Source: Craspedostauros australis
Taxonomy: Eukaryota > Bacillariophyta > Bacillariophyceae > Mastogloiales > Achnanthaceae
Length of the DNA: 64,000 bases
Assembly (NCBI GenBank): GCA_026770025.1
Contig: JAMXDE010000008.1
Coordinates: forward strand, 434,001-498,000
Direction: 5' to 3'
Shown: positions 32,720 to 43,585 of the stretch, piece by piece
Position numbering within the stretch: position 1 is the first letter of the stretch
Layout of the letters: every line of letters starts with the position of its first letter
Position numbers and translations under genes: made by a program
Notes under the pieces: model-generated
Seen by the model: the letters and a program-made list of their open reading frames with translations, nothing else
What the model was told of the DNA's origin: nothing
The model's database searches: none

Positions 32720-33899
32720 TGCGGACGTTCAATCATACCAGCAATAGGACATCGCTATGAACATGCATGCGTACATGCATGTGTCGTTGTGTCTGTATGC
32801 ATGTGTGTCTTCATACGAGGATGGCAATCTGCTCCAATTGGAGACGTGGTGCCTATCAGCGATGGCGAATCGCAACATCTTGTTTTGGTCATCATTTCTA
32901 CTCTTGGAATTTTGTGTGCTGCACCAAACACGAACGGTTGTGAGTTCGTCTTCCATAGTTGTGGTCGGGGACTCAACTTCCGCATAGCCCCTCGCGAATG
33001 GATGGATTGGAATGAAATGTCCCATGGTTGGACCAGTCATTTTACCCACGCGTTGCGCCAACTTCTACCAACCCAACAACTCCCCACCATACACACATAC
33101 GACCTCGCCCATCCTGTGCCATAAATACATGTCCGCCAATCTACATCACGCTCTGGCAATACTGCCTGTCGAGTTACGTAGAATAGACCACATTCCCGCG
33201 CGCACACACCCATGGCACCAGCTATCATAAACATCGACCACATATAATATAATACTAGAATACCATAATACACAAGAATACAAACACTCCACCAAGTTTA
33301 CAAACCATGCTTGCTGGCAACATCTGCCTTTCTCTAGAGCCATGCTAGAATGCACACACTTCTACAACAATGAGAGTTTCTGGAAACGCTGGTCCATCCT
33401 CCTCCAATGGAAGAACGCTTTAGGAACACAGTTGCACAACATGCTCCAGCTCGAATCTTGGATTGGATCAGGATTAGATGCGGTTATGGCGATGATGGTA
33501 TAATAGTTAGTAAGAGAGATGGCACCAATAGAACAAGGGAAGATGGCTACGTCAATGGTTGCAACTCTTTCATGTGCATTGATCGACAGGACCGTGTCTG
33601 GGTCGAGATCAAGACATGGAGTGCCAAGCAGCTTGGCAAAGGCGACGTGAAGCAGGAGCATAAATACCATACGATTTATGTATTAGGTTGCAAACATGTT
33701 GGTGTCGTACTCGTAGAATGGTTCATACTTGCACCTTGGCCCCTACGATCGCCACCACCAGATGCCATCGTCTTGGGCACAAGGAACCTTCACCCTTCGC
33801 GAACTCATACGACTATGTGGTGTATGATAGAGGGATGGCAAACTTCTCGATTGGGTGGCCTCCAAAGTTCAAGTGTTATCATCACAGGCTCTGTCCCCT
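32720..33899. other. Intergenic, no supported gene
   Basis: A plus-strand frame from 33407 runs into the antisense of the HMG-box gene and shows no family motif. Near 33240-33290 there is an AT-rich patch with AGAATACCATAATAC, a motif that recurs near several gene ends in this window. Confidence 0.45.
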
Positions 33900-36800
33900 C
33901 TACTTCTCTACAGAGTTGCTGGTGTCGTCGCCATCATCATTTCCAGTCGAATTTGAATGCCCGAGCGTCTGAGCGAATGTGGTGGCCGCGGCGCCTGTTG
34001 GCTCGGGCGCCCTTGGTACGCCCAAGGTGTTGCCTTGCCTTAGATTCTGATGCTGCAGTTGCAGTTGCAACAGCTGTTGTTGTTGTTGCCGCTGTTGCAA
34101 CAAGAACAAATCCAGTTGCTGCTGCTGCTGCTGCTGCTGCTGTTGTTGGAGATGCTGGGTTCCAAATAGATGTTGCATAGTTGTGAGTGTGGGATTTGTC
34201 AGCGATGGCGTATTAACGCCGCCAACAGCCGAAGACTGTCTCTGCTGTTGCAGCAGAAGTAATCCCTGGAGTATAGCGTCGTTGTTCGCGGAACCAGCCG
34301 GAAAGATCGCTGACGACAAGTCGAGAGCATTGTCTGAGCTTGCTTGCTGGAGGGCGTCACCGGCACCTGCAAACTGGTTCATGCCAAGTTGGCCTGTTCC
34401 AAGTTGCTGGTTGACCAGCATGGACCCCAAGTCCAGCGGGCCGGGCGAACGAAGTGTGGCGGCCTGGGGCTCGCTTCGCCCGTCTGCGTTGCTTGGGGCC
34501 AGCTGGGCACGTTGTATCACTTGCTGTTGTTGCAGTGCGAGCAGTCTTGGGTTGAAACTGTCGCTTGTCAGAGACGCACCGAGAGTCGCGTACCGGGATC
34601 CATCGGGGTTGAGATTGCGCAAGGCATCCAACCCACCTGCTGCCAGTCTCTGTTGCTCAATCTCTCGTTGCAGCTGCATTTGCCGCAAGATCTCTAGACT
34701 GGAGATTTGGTCATGCGGTGCATCTTGCTGTGGTGGGGGATTTAGGCTTGTTTGGGTCGAGCTTGGCAAGCCTGACACCGCACCAGTTTCAAATCCGACT
34801 TGCCCAATCATGGATCTCAGCTGTTGGTTCGATGCTGGGTTGTTTCGTGCTGCCCGGGCCTCTTCGCTTGATCTGCTGGATGCAGTTGATGCAGCACTGT
34901 TGATTGCTGATCGACCAAGATGTTGCGCAAGTGACAAACCGGGCGTCTCGTTGCCCTGATACGCATCTTGGCTTCTTGCTTGATTGGAGGCAATAGCCAA
35001 CTCGGCCATCATCAGCTGCTGCTGACGTTGTTGTTGCTGTCTCTGCTGGAGGATGATTGTTCGTGCGATGTTATTGGCCAGCAGGGTGGGGTCGCTGTTC
35101 ATCTCAGCCAAAGATCCTGTTGGATGTGCAGAAGTGGCAAGGTTCGTGGAACCAGCCCCAAGATTTGTCAGGAGAGAAGTGGCATTGCTCAGCATCGACG
35201 GTGGTTGAGCTTGCGGAAACGGCTGGTTGTGCGAAATCTGCTGCAACTGATGAAGCGGGGCCATCGATGGTATTGGCCCAGACAGTGAGGCAGGCTTGCT
35301 CGTTCCGTCGTTGGGTGTGGTTGCTGGTGCGCCGAGAATGGAATTTGTGGAGGGCGTGCCAGCTCGATGAGCCCTGCCAGCACCATCACTGAGAAACGTA
35401 TGCAATGAAGAGACGGAGAACGGCCTCCTACTACCTGCGTGAGCTTTGCTCGTAGGTTGGTGTGTTCCATCCGTACCAGGACCCTTGTCCACCACACGCA
35501 GGCTTCTGCTTGGTTTGGAATCAGTGCTTGCTCCCAGCGAGACTGGTGTGCGCGATGTTGCTGATCCAGCAACTGATTCATGTGATGGCTGCTTTCTATC
35601 TTGTTGTTGTGATTGCGGCTTGCCATGTTGTTGCTGCGATGACTGTCGATCGTGCTGAACCAGCTGCGACCCCAGCTGTGGCCTGTCTGCTGATTTCGAC
35701 GTCAAGACGGACGTAGCATCCGATTCTGCAGTCGAATAACCACCAGCACTGCCGCCCTTCTTCACCTTCGTCAGGGCTTGTTGCGTTGTGCGGCTCTTCT
35801 TGACCATAGTCGCTTCGTAGGTTGCAATTTCATCCCTGTACCTCAGGAGATCAAGCTTCGCCTGCTCCTCCAGTGGCTTCTTGTCTTCGTCGCCGAGCGC
35901 TTTCCAGCGGCGACCGATCTCCTTCGCCATGGAGCCACCCTCGGCCTTGATGGCCTCTGCTGCTCCATCATCGTCGCTGCCTTGCTGCTTGGAGCGCAGA
36001 ATCCTTTCTCGCGTTTGTTGGAAGAAGATGTTGTATGCTGACAGAGGCCGTTTCGGGAAGTTGGCGGGTCTGCTCTTCCGTTTCTTCTTCCTCACCGGCG
36101 GTAGGTTCCAAGCTGGGCTCGGTTGGCCTTTGCCCTTGGCGCGTGATGGCTGCGTCGTTGCTGACGATGGATCTGAACGTGGTGGGTCAGACTTACTTGC
36201 GGATGATATCGTGCTGCCTGCAGTTCTGGTTGCGACTGCGGTAGATGAAATTGTGTGCGAAGCACGGTCAGTCCTGGCTGTTTCACGAGCTGCCACATTT
36301 GGTTGGGTTGGGACGGTTGTTTGAGACGCTGTCTGAGGCCGTGGAGGAGACGGGGGATGCAATGGTTGCATTGAAGCAACGTCCTTCGAGTCTCTCTCGT
36401 CCTGTCCGCGAGTTGATGGTGCGGTGCTTCTTGTGTTGCCATCAGCCTTCGAAGCATACCTGTGTGCATTTCTTGAGCCGATCTGCTTAATGTGATCGGC
36501 AGGTTCAGCTGATGAAGGAAGCGATGCTGAATCCTTCAATTCGGTATCGTTCAAGGATCGAGGACGAACAGTATCAGCAGCAGCAGCAGCAGCGGTATGG
36601 GAGGTCGTAGTAGCGCCAGTAGCAGTAACAGGAGCAATGGTGACAGCCGCGGAAGAAGAGATCCCTTCGCCACCAAGTAGAGTCCTTGTGCTGCCCTTGG
36701 CATTCTCTCCCGTGGGCCGGTTGGAAGAGTCATCGCCACGATTATCATCGTCATTTTCCTCATTATCAACGTCCTCGGCATTTTCGATGCTCTTGTTGTC

Positions 36801-37097
36801 GGCACTCTCTGAGCCAGCACCACCATGATCAGCGTCATGATTCCTTGTTGTCGTGCTGGTTTGTGGTATTGCTTCGCTCCCTTCCTTTCTGCCACTTCCT
36901 TGTTCGACATGAGCTTGAGTGGCAACCGACGTCGTAGCGTGATCATCATTGTCATCTTGGCCGTCGTTGGCATCGCCGTCGTTAACACCATCAGAAGCAG
37001 CAGCAGCAGCAGCATCAGCGTCGTCGCCATCGGTGCTCTCGCCACTGGCTTTGCCTTCGGTGCTGCCGTCGGGACGTGGCGGTTTTTCGTTTGCCAT
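33900..37097 (-). CDS. Large Gln-rich HMG-box DNA-binding protein
   Basis: 1065 residues from the ATG giving MANEKPPRPDG; the frame extends seven codons further to a TTG. The N-terminal roughly 340 residues are acidic then Ser/Thr/Ala-rich and probably disordered. A basic stretch (RKKKRKSRPANFPKRPLSAYN) leads into one HMG box at about 345-425 (YNIFFQQTRERIL ... MAKEIGRRWKALGDEDKKPL ... YRDEIATYEA), which binds and bends DNA. An insert (QQGSDDDGAAEAIKAEGG) sits between the first two helices. The C-terminal 600 residues are Gln/Ser/Leu-rich, with polyGln runs encoded by CAG/CAA repeats near 34060-34155, like transcriptional co-activator domains. Transcription or chromatin function is inferred. 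The box resembles those of algal HMG-B-type regulators. Intronless. Confidence 0.87.
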   Translation of the reverse strand: MANEKPPRPDGSTEGKASGESTDGDDADAAAAAASDGVNDGDANDGQDDNDDHATTSVATQAHVEQGSGRKEGSEAIPQTSTTTRNHDADHGGAGSESADNKSIENAEDVDNEENDDDNRGDDSSNRPTGENAKGSTRTLLGGEGISSSAAVTIAPVTATGATTTSHTAAAAAADTVRPRSLNDTELKDSASLPSSAEPADHIKQIGSRNAHRYASKADGNTRSTAPSTRGQDERDSKDVASMQPLHPPSPPRPQTASQTTVPTQPNVAARETARTDRASHTISSTAVATRTAGSTISSASKSDPPRSDPSSATTQPSRAKGKGQPSPAWNLPPVRKKKRKSRPANFPKRPLSAYNIFFQQTRERILRSKQQGSDDDGAAEAIKAEGGSMAKEIGRRWKALGDEDKKPLEEQAKLDLLRYRDEIATYEATMVKKSRTTQQALTKVKKGGSAGGYSTAESDATSVLTSKSADRPQLGSQLVQHDRQSSQQQHGKPQSQQQDRKQPSHESVAGSATSRTPVSLGASTDSKPSRSLRVVDKGPGTDGTHQPTSKAHAGSRRPFSVSSLHTFLSDGAGRAHRAGTPSTNSILGAPATTPNDGTSKPASLSGPIPSMAPLHQLQQISHNQPFPQAQPPSMLSNATSLLTNLGAGSTNLATSAHPTGSLAEMNSDPTLLANNIARTIILQQRQQQQRQQQLMMAELAIASNQARSQDAYQGNETPGLSLAQHLGRSAINSAASTASSRSSEEARAARNNPASNQQLRSMIGQVGFETGAVSGLPSSTQTSLNPPPQQDAPHDQISSLEILRQMQLQREIEQQRLAAGGLDALRNLNPDGSRYATLGASLTSDSFNPRLLALQQQQVIQRAQLAPSNADGRSEPQAATLRSPGPLDLGSMLVNQQLGTGQLGMNQFAGAGDALQQASSDNALDLSSAIFPAGSANNDAILQGLLLLQQQRQSSAVGGVNTPSLTNPTLTTMQHLFGTQHLQQQQQQQQQQQLDLFLLQQRQQQQQLLQLQLQHQNLRQGNTLGVPRAPEPTGAAATTFAQTLGHSNSTGNDDGDDTSNSVEK
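34104..34146. repeat. CTG/TTG (polyGln) repeat within the HMG-box gene
   Basis: A run of CTG and TTG triplets on the plus strand encodes consecutive Gln near the protein's C-terminus. Such runs are length-variable. Confidence 0.85.
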
Positions 37098-39911
37098 CTT
37101 TCGATTTATGCACAACAATCACGTTTGGTGCAAGACTGTGATCGTTGGCCAGTTCTCGAGGGAGTGCCACTGTTGGTTGGTATTTATCTGTCAGTTCAGC
37201 CACTTGCTGCGTGAGTGTGTGCGCTGAATGCTGGACACTGTGGTTATGCAGTGCCCATACGCATTCCTGTGTCTGCTGGTGAAAGACGCTGGAGGAGGCA
37301 GGCAAGGATGAGCTCGTGTTGGCAGAACTTTGTGGAGTAAGAGTGCTATGTGGCAGTGTGGGATTGTGTCCATCCAAGTGGAAATCAGCGCTGATGCGCA
37401 ACGCGCACAAGAGAACAGTTTTGGTGAAGGAAAGTGTGGCAAATTCGCATCGAGAAAAAACGAGGCACAACCAGCACAAAACCAGGGCAAAATCAATGAA
37501 GAAGAGGAAGAACCGGCCAACGTCGACGCCAACGACAAAAACTCCTGGGATGTTCGAATTCTTCCTTTACCTCTTTTGTTATTGGTCCAACGAGCTACTC
37601 CACATTGGCAGAATCTCCAGCAAAGAGCAAAGCGGACTACTCGACTCTGCCATACCCGCCTGTGCGCATGCACTGTACTTGTACGGGCACGTCCGATCAT
37701 GCGGTGAAGGGTATTCGGATGGAGGTGCCACCAGATGATGCCCGACTACAACCCACCTTCACAGTCTTCACTTGCAGCACAATCTCGTCGCCATTCAATT
37801 CGGAGCATGGAACCTACTCTGACACCACCAGGGTGCGAGAGAAGCGAGTAGAGTTGATGGAACGCGCATCCAGCCCTTGACCAATGTGGCTCCAATTTTC
37901 CCGTATCTCGCCATCGCCGCGGCGACGGCATTTGCTTGAACGAGAAAGACTTACCAGCTGGGCACAATGCGCATACTTCATGAACCTTGGGCGGTTTGAT
38001 CATGTAGTCGTTGATACCATACTATTCTCTCTGCTCTATCAGTTCGTGTGTCGTCTCTAATCTCGAAAGCAATAGGTACCGCTTGGCACTTCGTAGCTTT
38101 TTCCTCGCATGTGCGAGGGCATATTGTACTAGATCGCTACACCTTGTGAGCATCCTCACGCACAACATTGAACGCGTTGGACGGGTCGAAGCAACTGAAA
38201 GCGTTGAAAGCATCCATTCATATCATGGGCTCAATGCGCTTGTTGACCGGTGGTGCTGAGACAAACCAAAGATCCAAGAGTTGCCCTGATGTTGATGAGG
38301 ACTCTTCGTCCTCCACTCTTATCAGCCAGTACTCCACTCTGCAGCTATTGTACTTGCCAGACAAACAATTGGGCAGAATGGAGAAGAGTATTGTTTGTTG
38401 CATGGTAGCAGCCGAGGAGGCCAAGAAAGAATGATTCAAGCACGCAGGTAGAAGACGACTGCGTACACCGCCGACATGGAGGCGGTTACGTGTCCGCCAC
38501 ATGCGTTCATACTGTCACAGGGTAGAGTTGAGTAGAATAGAGTCGAGCAGAGTACAGAGAAGTAGAGCACTCCATTTGTTCGTATCTTCCGTGACAGAGA
38601 AGTGGCCAAATGCAGATGGGCACGTAGAGACATTCCCGCCGCTGCGCGCTATGGACCCAACGAACAATGCCAAAAATAAGTGAGACCAAAATTCTCACGG
38701 AACTTTCCGCTTTCGTTTCAGTGGAGAAGTCTCAGCTCGCGTGCAGCTCTCTGTCTGCGTGTCGTGGTGCTGCAATGCCCCCCACGCGCAACCCAAACCG
38801 CGTTGACGAACACAAGGACGTTGTCAATCTATCGAAAGCCGCCCATACAGCGTTCGCCTTCCTTGGTGGAAACGCCATCTGCATAAATGTTCACGAGTAC
38901 TGAAGCGGATGCGCGCATGTTCTCGAGAACTGCACGGAATATTGCAGAGCATAACATGTCTTCGTGACGAGCACTTTGCACATGTTGATCTACCCGGACA
39001 TCTTGCGGGGCAGGGTAGAAGCGCCGAATCACACGCTTCGTGCTTGTCACTGGAAGTACAAGTACCAAAGCGGACATTGCGCGGTGGTGCGCGCAGCACA
39101 GTTTGTCCGCCCACATCTTCGAGCGAATCGAAAAAATGTTGTTTCGTTGGCGTTGGTGGGCAGTTTGACCGATTACGGATACCCTTCACACTACACGAGT
39201 AGAGTAGCGCCCAAGATGAGAGTAAAGAACGTCGCTCCTGCACTTCCATCAGATTTGGTCCGTCTCCACTCTGCTCTGTCTTGGTTTGCTTTGCTTTCGC
39301 TGGATGGAGATGAACCTTGTGTTTGAGAGTCAGCAATGTCGTATGCATGCAGTCTACTCTGCATGAGAATCAATCTGAGACAGATTTCTGGAGGATTGTT
39401 GTGGCGCTTCGATGCTTCACCTTTGGTTCTGCCAACTGTTCTTGTTTCTTTCAACAGGATCTTCATCAATCCGCCCGGCGACGTCATTCTCTGCCGAAGG
39501 AGAAGACAAACAAAACGACATACGTCCACGTATCCCACGAGGAGATAATAGAGATCACCTTAATTGATTGACTCTTCGACGCTGAAATGCAACAGCCCAC
39601 GACCAACCGATTTGAAAGCCTGAACGCAGCAGGTCGAGAAATGTGACTGTTCCACTTCTGCAGAGGAACACAAACAAGCCGCGCTGCCTGTTCCGAATCA
39701 TGCGTCAGTTTCGACGATGGCCAACTTGTATGATGTCACGGATACTATTATACGAACGTGCTGTGATCAATTCTATTGTGTTATTTTGTTGTCTGGAGGA
39801 AGTGCTTGGACTCTCTGTCACTGACGGTACCCCGGTATCACGCATCAGGCCAGCCTCCCCGTAGATTGACTAGTGAGTGCAATGCCCAATACTACAACAG
39901 TGGCACAGTTT

Positions 39912-39939
39912 CCCTCTCTCTCTCTCTCTCTCTCTCTCT
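39912..39939. repeat. (TC)n microsatellite
   Basis: Uninterrupted CT dinucleotide run in gene-poor DNA. Confidence 0.9.
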
Positions 39940-40445
39940 GGAGACAGAGTAGTGCACTGTCTCGATGGCTCGACGAGAGTAGCATGCTGCTCCATGGAGA
40001 TTCATCGTACTTTCATGGGCGGTCCCCAAAGTCGTTGTGCACAGGAAGGAATCCCACCTCGAATCGCACAGTCACGATGCCATAGGTAGTTCATCTCGGC
40101 TTTTGCCATAAGGATCCGCGATCGTTCAGTTGCTTTGCCCTCTTCGTTGAGCTCCCCAGGCATACTTGGGAAACAGTCCATCCACGCTTTCGCCACCCAA
40201 AGCCATAATCGCGCCTGCGTTCTTCTTGATGCCAAACAAGATTCGATTCGATGGTGAGATGGTTCCTCGTACACGTCGCTCTTTGTTTCGGACAAGGGCA
40301 ATCGTCAGAACCAAAGAACTCATGGTCAGACTCGATGGTTGGATTGATCCTGTCAAAGATTCGCCATAGGTGAGCGTTTTGTCTAGACTGACAGCGCGAA
40401 GGTTGATAGTTTGGCAGTCAACACGCAAGAGCACGACACCCAACA

Positions 40446-40473
40446 ATGATGATCCTGTCCACAGGATCATCAT
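40446..40473. repeat. Perfect 13-bp inverted repeat
   Basis: ATGATGATCCTGT and its exact reverse complement are separated only by CC. No flanking gene is identified. It may form a cruciform or hairpin. Confidence 0.9.
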
Positions 40474-41280
40474 CGTGAGGAGACAGCAACACGGGGACGA
40501 GCAGAGAGCAGAGACCACAGACCACAGAGGACAGCACACGAGGATATATGAACAGTGGGCGACAACACACATGGCCTCTGCGCCACGCACTATTCTGCTC
40601 TCTACTCCAGGGCGATCCCCATGCCCATTCCCATGTACCTGGAGTACATATCACAATTGTTCATTGTTACGAGAAATGTCAAAGTGCGCAAGCAACTACT
40701 GAAGATGTACGACTATTGGCCGCTTGTTGCCTGTCCTAGTCGGGTGTCTTGTTTAGTCTTTGCGGGAGTTGTTGGAAGACCACATCCGACCAGAATTTTC
40801 GATTAATACGATTAGTAAAAAGGAAGAAGCACAGCGAAAACCATCAAGAAAGGCGACAACACATTGACGACAGATCCCGACAAGGGGACAACAGGGTTCT
40901 GCATCACAACAACGACTCCTTGGCAAAAGTTCTCCTCCAGGCCACCAGCAAGTGGGAGCACACGAAGCATAGAACATGGATCATACTTGCAGCGTAATAC
41001 ATTCTACATCCTCGCACATGCGCTCTCCGTTACTATCACACTTGGCCTTTGCATCCACAGAAAGAAAAGAAAAGCAGGACAGTCACAAGCATTGACTCCA
41101 ACACACCTGCGGAACAAGCGACGCAGAGAAAGAGACGGACATCACAACAGATTGGACAGAGACGGCACCGAAGAACAGGAGCGCAAACGTTTCGGGCGAA
41201 CGGCGTATTCATCTACTCTACTCCACTCTATTCTGTTTAATTCTCTTCCACTCCCCCATCATATACGATCGCGCGGAGAC

Positions 41281-41868
41281 ATGACAGAGGAAGGTGTTCC
41301 TCAGGCTCCTGCCTGGCTGGAGTGGGTTCCGGAGAAAGCTCCCAAAAAGTGGTTCATCATCAACGTCATCTGCGCGTTGGCGTCGGTAGTTGTCCTGGTG
41401 GAACTGTTGGTTGCCTCGGATGAATGGGCGGAACGTCCATGGGCGACGGCACTGTATTTTGTGTGGGATTTCGGCACCACATTCGTCTGGGTTGTTGAAA
41501 CTGGTCTGGAAGTTGCCTATCGCAAGTCCGATCATACCGATGCGTCGTTGTCATGCGATCACTGGGCTGAGCTCGTCGTGGCCGCGTACCTCTTGCTGGA
41601 TTCTGGGCATACCCTGCTCGTGGGAAAGACGCTGAAGGGCGGTCTGGGCAGCGAGACGTTCGCCGTGGTTGTGAACATCATCTTCTTCGTGCTCATTGCG
41701 GCGAAGACTTGGGAGGACATGCGAGCAAAGCAACAACAGCAACAACAGTCATTGGAGGACGATGGAGATGAGGCTGCATCTGAAACCACAAGGTATGGTG
41801 GAATAGACGACTCGATTGTCACGATGCCTCTTCCGGTGACAAATCAAGAATTGCACCTCTCGGCATGA
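41281..41868 (+). CDS. Four-pass membrane protein, unknown family (intact copy)
   Basis: 195 residues from the ATG giving MTEEGVPQAPAWLEW. The frame is open further upstream but that part is repeat-like and not conserved in the downstream copy. Four hydrophobic segments: about 24-46 (WFIINVICALASVVVLVELLV), 55-80 (TALYFVWDFGTTFVWVVETG), 97-117 (WAELVVAAYLLLDSGHTLLV) and 126-145 (FAVVVNIIFFVLIAAKTW). The C-tail has a short polyGln run and is acidic. The small size and four-helix layout recall tetraspan-type proteins, but no family signature is visible and no function is assigned. A degenerate copy follows about 545 nt downstream. Confidence 0.72.
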   Translation: MTEEGVPQAPAWLEWVPEKAPKKWFIINVICALASVVVLVELLVASDEWAERPWATALYFVWDFGTTFVWVVETGLEVAYRKSDHTDASLSCDHWAELVVAAYLLLDSGHTLLVGKTLKGGLGSETFAVVVNIIFFVLIAAKTWEDMRAKQQQQQQSLEDDGDEAASETTRYGGIDDSIVTMPLPVTNQELHLSA

Positions 41869-42412
41869 CCTGATGCGATGGCCCGCCGCTACAATGCAGA
41901 CCACTGTCAAAATGGACGGGTGGATAGCCACGTACGGGTACTTGAATGTATGGTATAATAGGTGCAATACTTGTACTATGCTCGCATGAAGCGTAGAGCA
42001 TGTAATAGTTGCCATGGTGTTGCAAAGGATACCTTCGTCTCGTGATTGAACACGTACCTGTACGCCCGGTTTCCTTAATCGTCCGCTTCCACCAGTACTG
42101 AACGGTACCCCGCTGCTCCACGCTCACACCACTGAAAACCGCGACGCCATCAACAGCCAACACATCAACAAAGAACAACGATGAAGACGACAATGACGGC
42201 CAAGACAACGGCTGGAACCATGTGCACAACACGTGGTCTCGTCTGTTATTCGTGGAATGGTTCGCACACACGATCGACCAACTCGCTCGAACAACATTGA
42301 AGGAGACAACACTCTGGATGCCAACGTGATCAGAGGATCCGAAGCGCGTGGTGAGACAAGGGAAGTGAGATCAACAGGAAACAATAGTCAGCACTGCTTC
42401 ATTCATACCACC
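41869..42412. other. Spacer between intact and dead tandem copies
   Basis: No gene is seen. AT-rich GTATGGTATAATAGGTG-type sequence occurs at about 41950-41970, soon after the intact copy's stop, possibly at its 3' end. Confidence 0.5.
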
Positions 42413-42880
42413 ATGAGCGCTTCACATCCCACACCCGCATGGGTCCCCGAGAATGGAGCTGGCAGATCTTCAACATGATCTGCGTCATGATGTTGGCCTC
42501 CTCGATCTGGCCGTGACACAGGAGGATCTGTTGGAAAGACCCGCACTGTACCTCGCGTGAGACTTTGGCGCCACAGCCATCTGGGTCCTCGAAATCTCTC
42601 CCCCATCGCAAGCGCCCGTGCGCGTGGAACATTGGATCGAGGTCATCATCTTCCTCTTCGACTCGGGCTGCAGAACGATCTGAACGGAGAGATCTTCGTG
42701 GCCATACTGAACGTGGACGCATTCGCATTCCTTGCGTGGCAGAAGATAAGGAAAGGATCCAAATCATTGGAAGGAAACGGCAGCGATCACCCGGAAGGTG
42801 GCAAGGCTGGCAGCGACAACTACCACGAAATGACTATCATGGAAGATCGAGAGCGACAGATAGCATCCGAACGAATATAG
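42413..42880 (+). pseudogene. Decayed tandem copy of the four-pass membrane protein
   Basis: Matches the gene at 41281-41868 through several frames. The start is kept (MSASHPTPAWVPE against MTEEGVPQAPAWLEWVPE). The second-helix region reads ERPALYLA then TGA then DFGATAIWVLE, against ERPWATALYFVWDFGTTFVWVVE. Later pieces are EHWIEVIIFLFDSG and GEIFVAILNVDAFAFLAWQK. There are at least two frameshifts, an in-frame TGA within ALYLA*DFG and another after FDSGCRTI. It is clearly inactive. Confidence 0.82.
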
Positions 42881-43585
42881 AGACGGCCCCTTCCTCGCAT
42901 TTGGCTGTGGCACCTGCACATGGCGCATGTTGTGAACTCCGCATAGACTGATGAAAGGCAACCGTCGGCGTGAGCAATCGAGACATGCTCCCGAGGATAC
43001 CGTCGCAGGGTATGCGGCATGGATGAGTCTCTGTGCGTTCTCAATAGCGATGTAATACAAACTATTAACTGTATAATATTATAGAATATATAATAGAACA
43101 ATTGGCAAGAGCATGGACAGATCAAGGAAATAGAGTAGGAATGGATGCAGAGTATAATAGATGTAAGAGCTATTGCAAGAGCATTGGTATCGGGCGATTG
43201 AGATGGTGCTTCATGTTCCATTGGAGTTCTACGTACGTTGGACGGGACTTGTGTTGAGTCACGGATAAAGAGTCCAACCGTCGGCAGAGAACGTGGCGCC
43301 ACGATTGGCACAAAAGATTGATGCCAACCAACAAACACAAAATGACACAGATGATGTGCACAAAGTCATCATCCTTCCAACGAAAGTCCCAGTCTTGGTG
43401 CAACAGCGGTTGTCATCGCATAGCATCATACTTGCATAGTAGGTACATAGAATACATACGTGCTTGTAGCAGAGTACTATTCCATACTCAATCCAATCCA
43501 ATCTTCCCTCATATTCTTGCGAGCACCACACTATTATATTATTGATTAGATTACGTAGAGCCTGCAATACCGTGATTGGTCTGTG
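42881..43585. other. Intergenic, AT-rich patch
   Basis: No gene is seen. Strongly AT-rich near 43060-43100 (TATAATATTATAGAATATATA) and 43520-43550. The second patch lies about 40 nt upstream of the helicase start and could include its core promoter. Confidence 0.5.

Larger units (their letters stand above)
37098..41280. other. Gene-poor stretch of 4.2 kb
   Basis: No gene is supported on either strand. All frames are short and lack motifs. It contains a (TC)n run at about 39912-39939, a perfect hairpin at 40446-40473, and recurring pyrimidine motifs of the ACTCTATTC type. Confidence 0.5.

Noticed and set aside
33407..34180. 257-codon plus-strand frame overlapping the HMG-box gene
   Set aside because: The second half is antisense to the Gln-rich coding region (Ala/Val runs) and the first half has no family motif.
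38824..39348. 174-codon minus-strand frame rich in Cys/Arg
   Set aside because: No domain, no coherent hydrophobic core, and competing frames of similar length on both strands.
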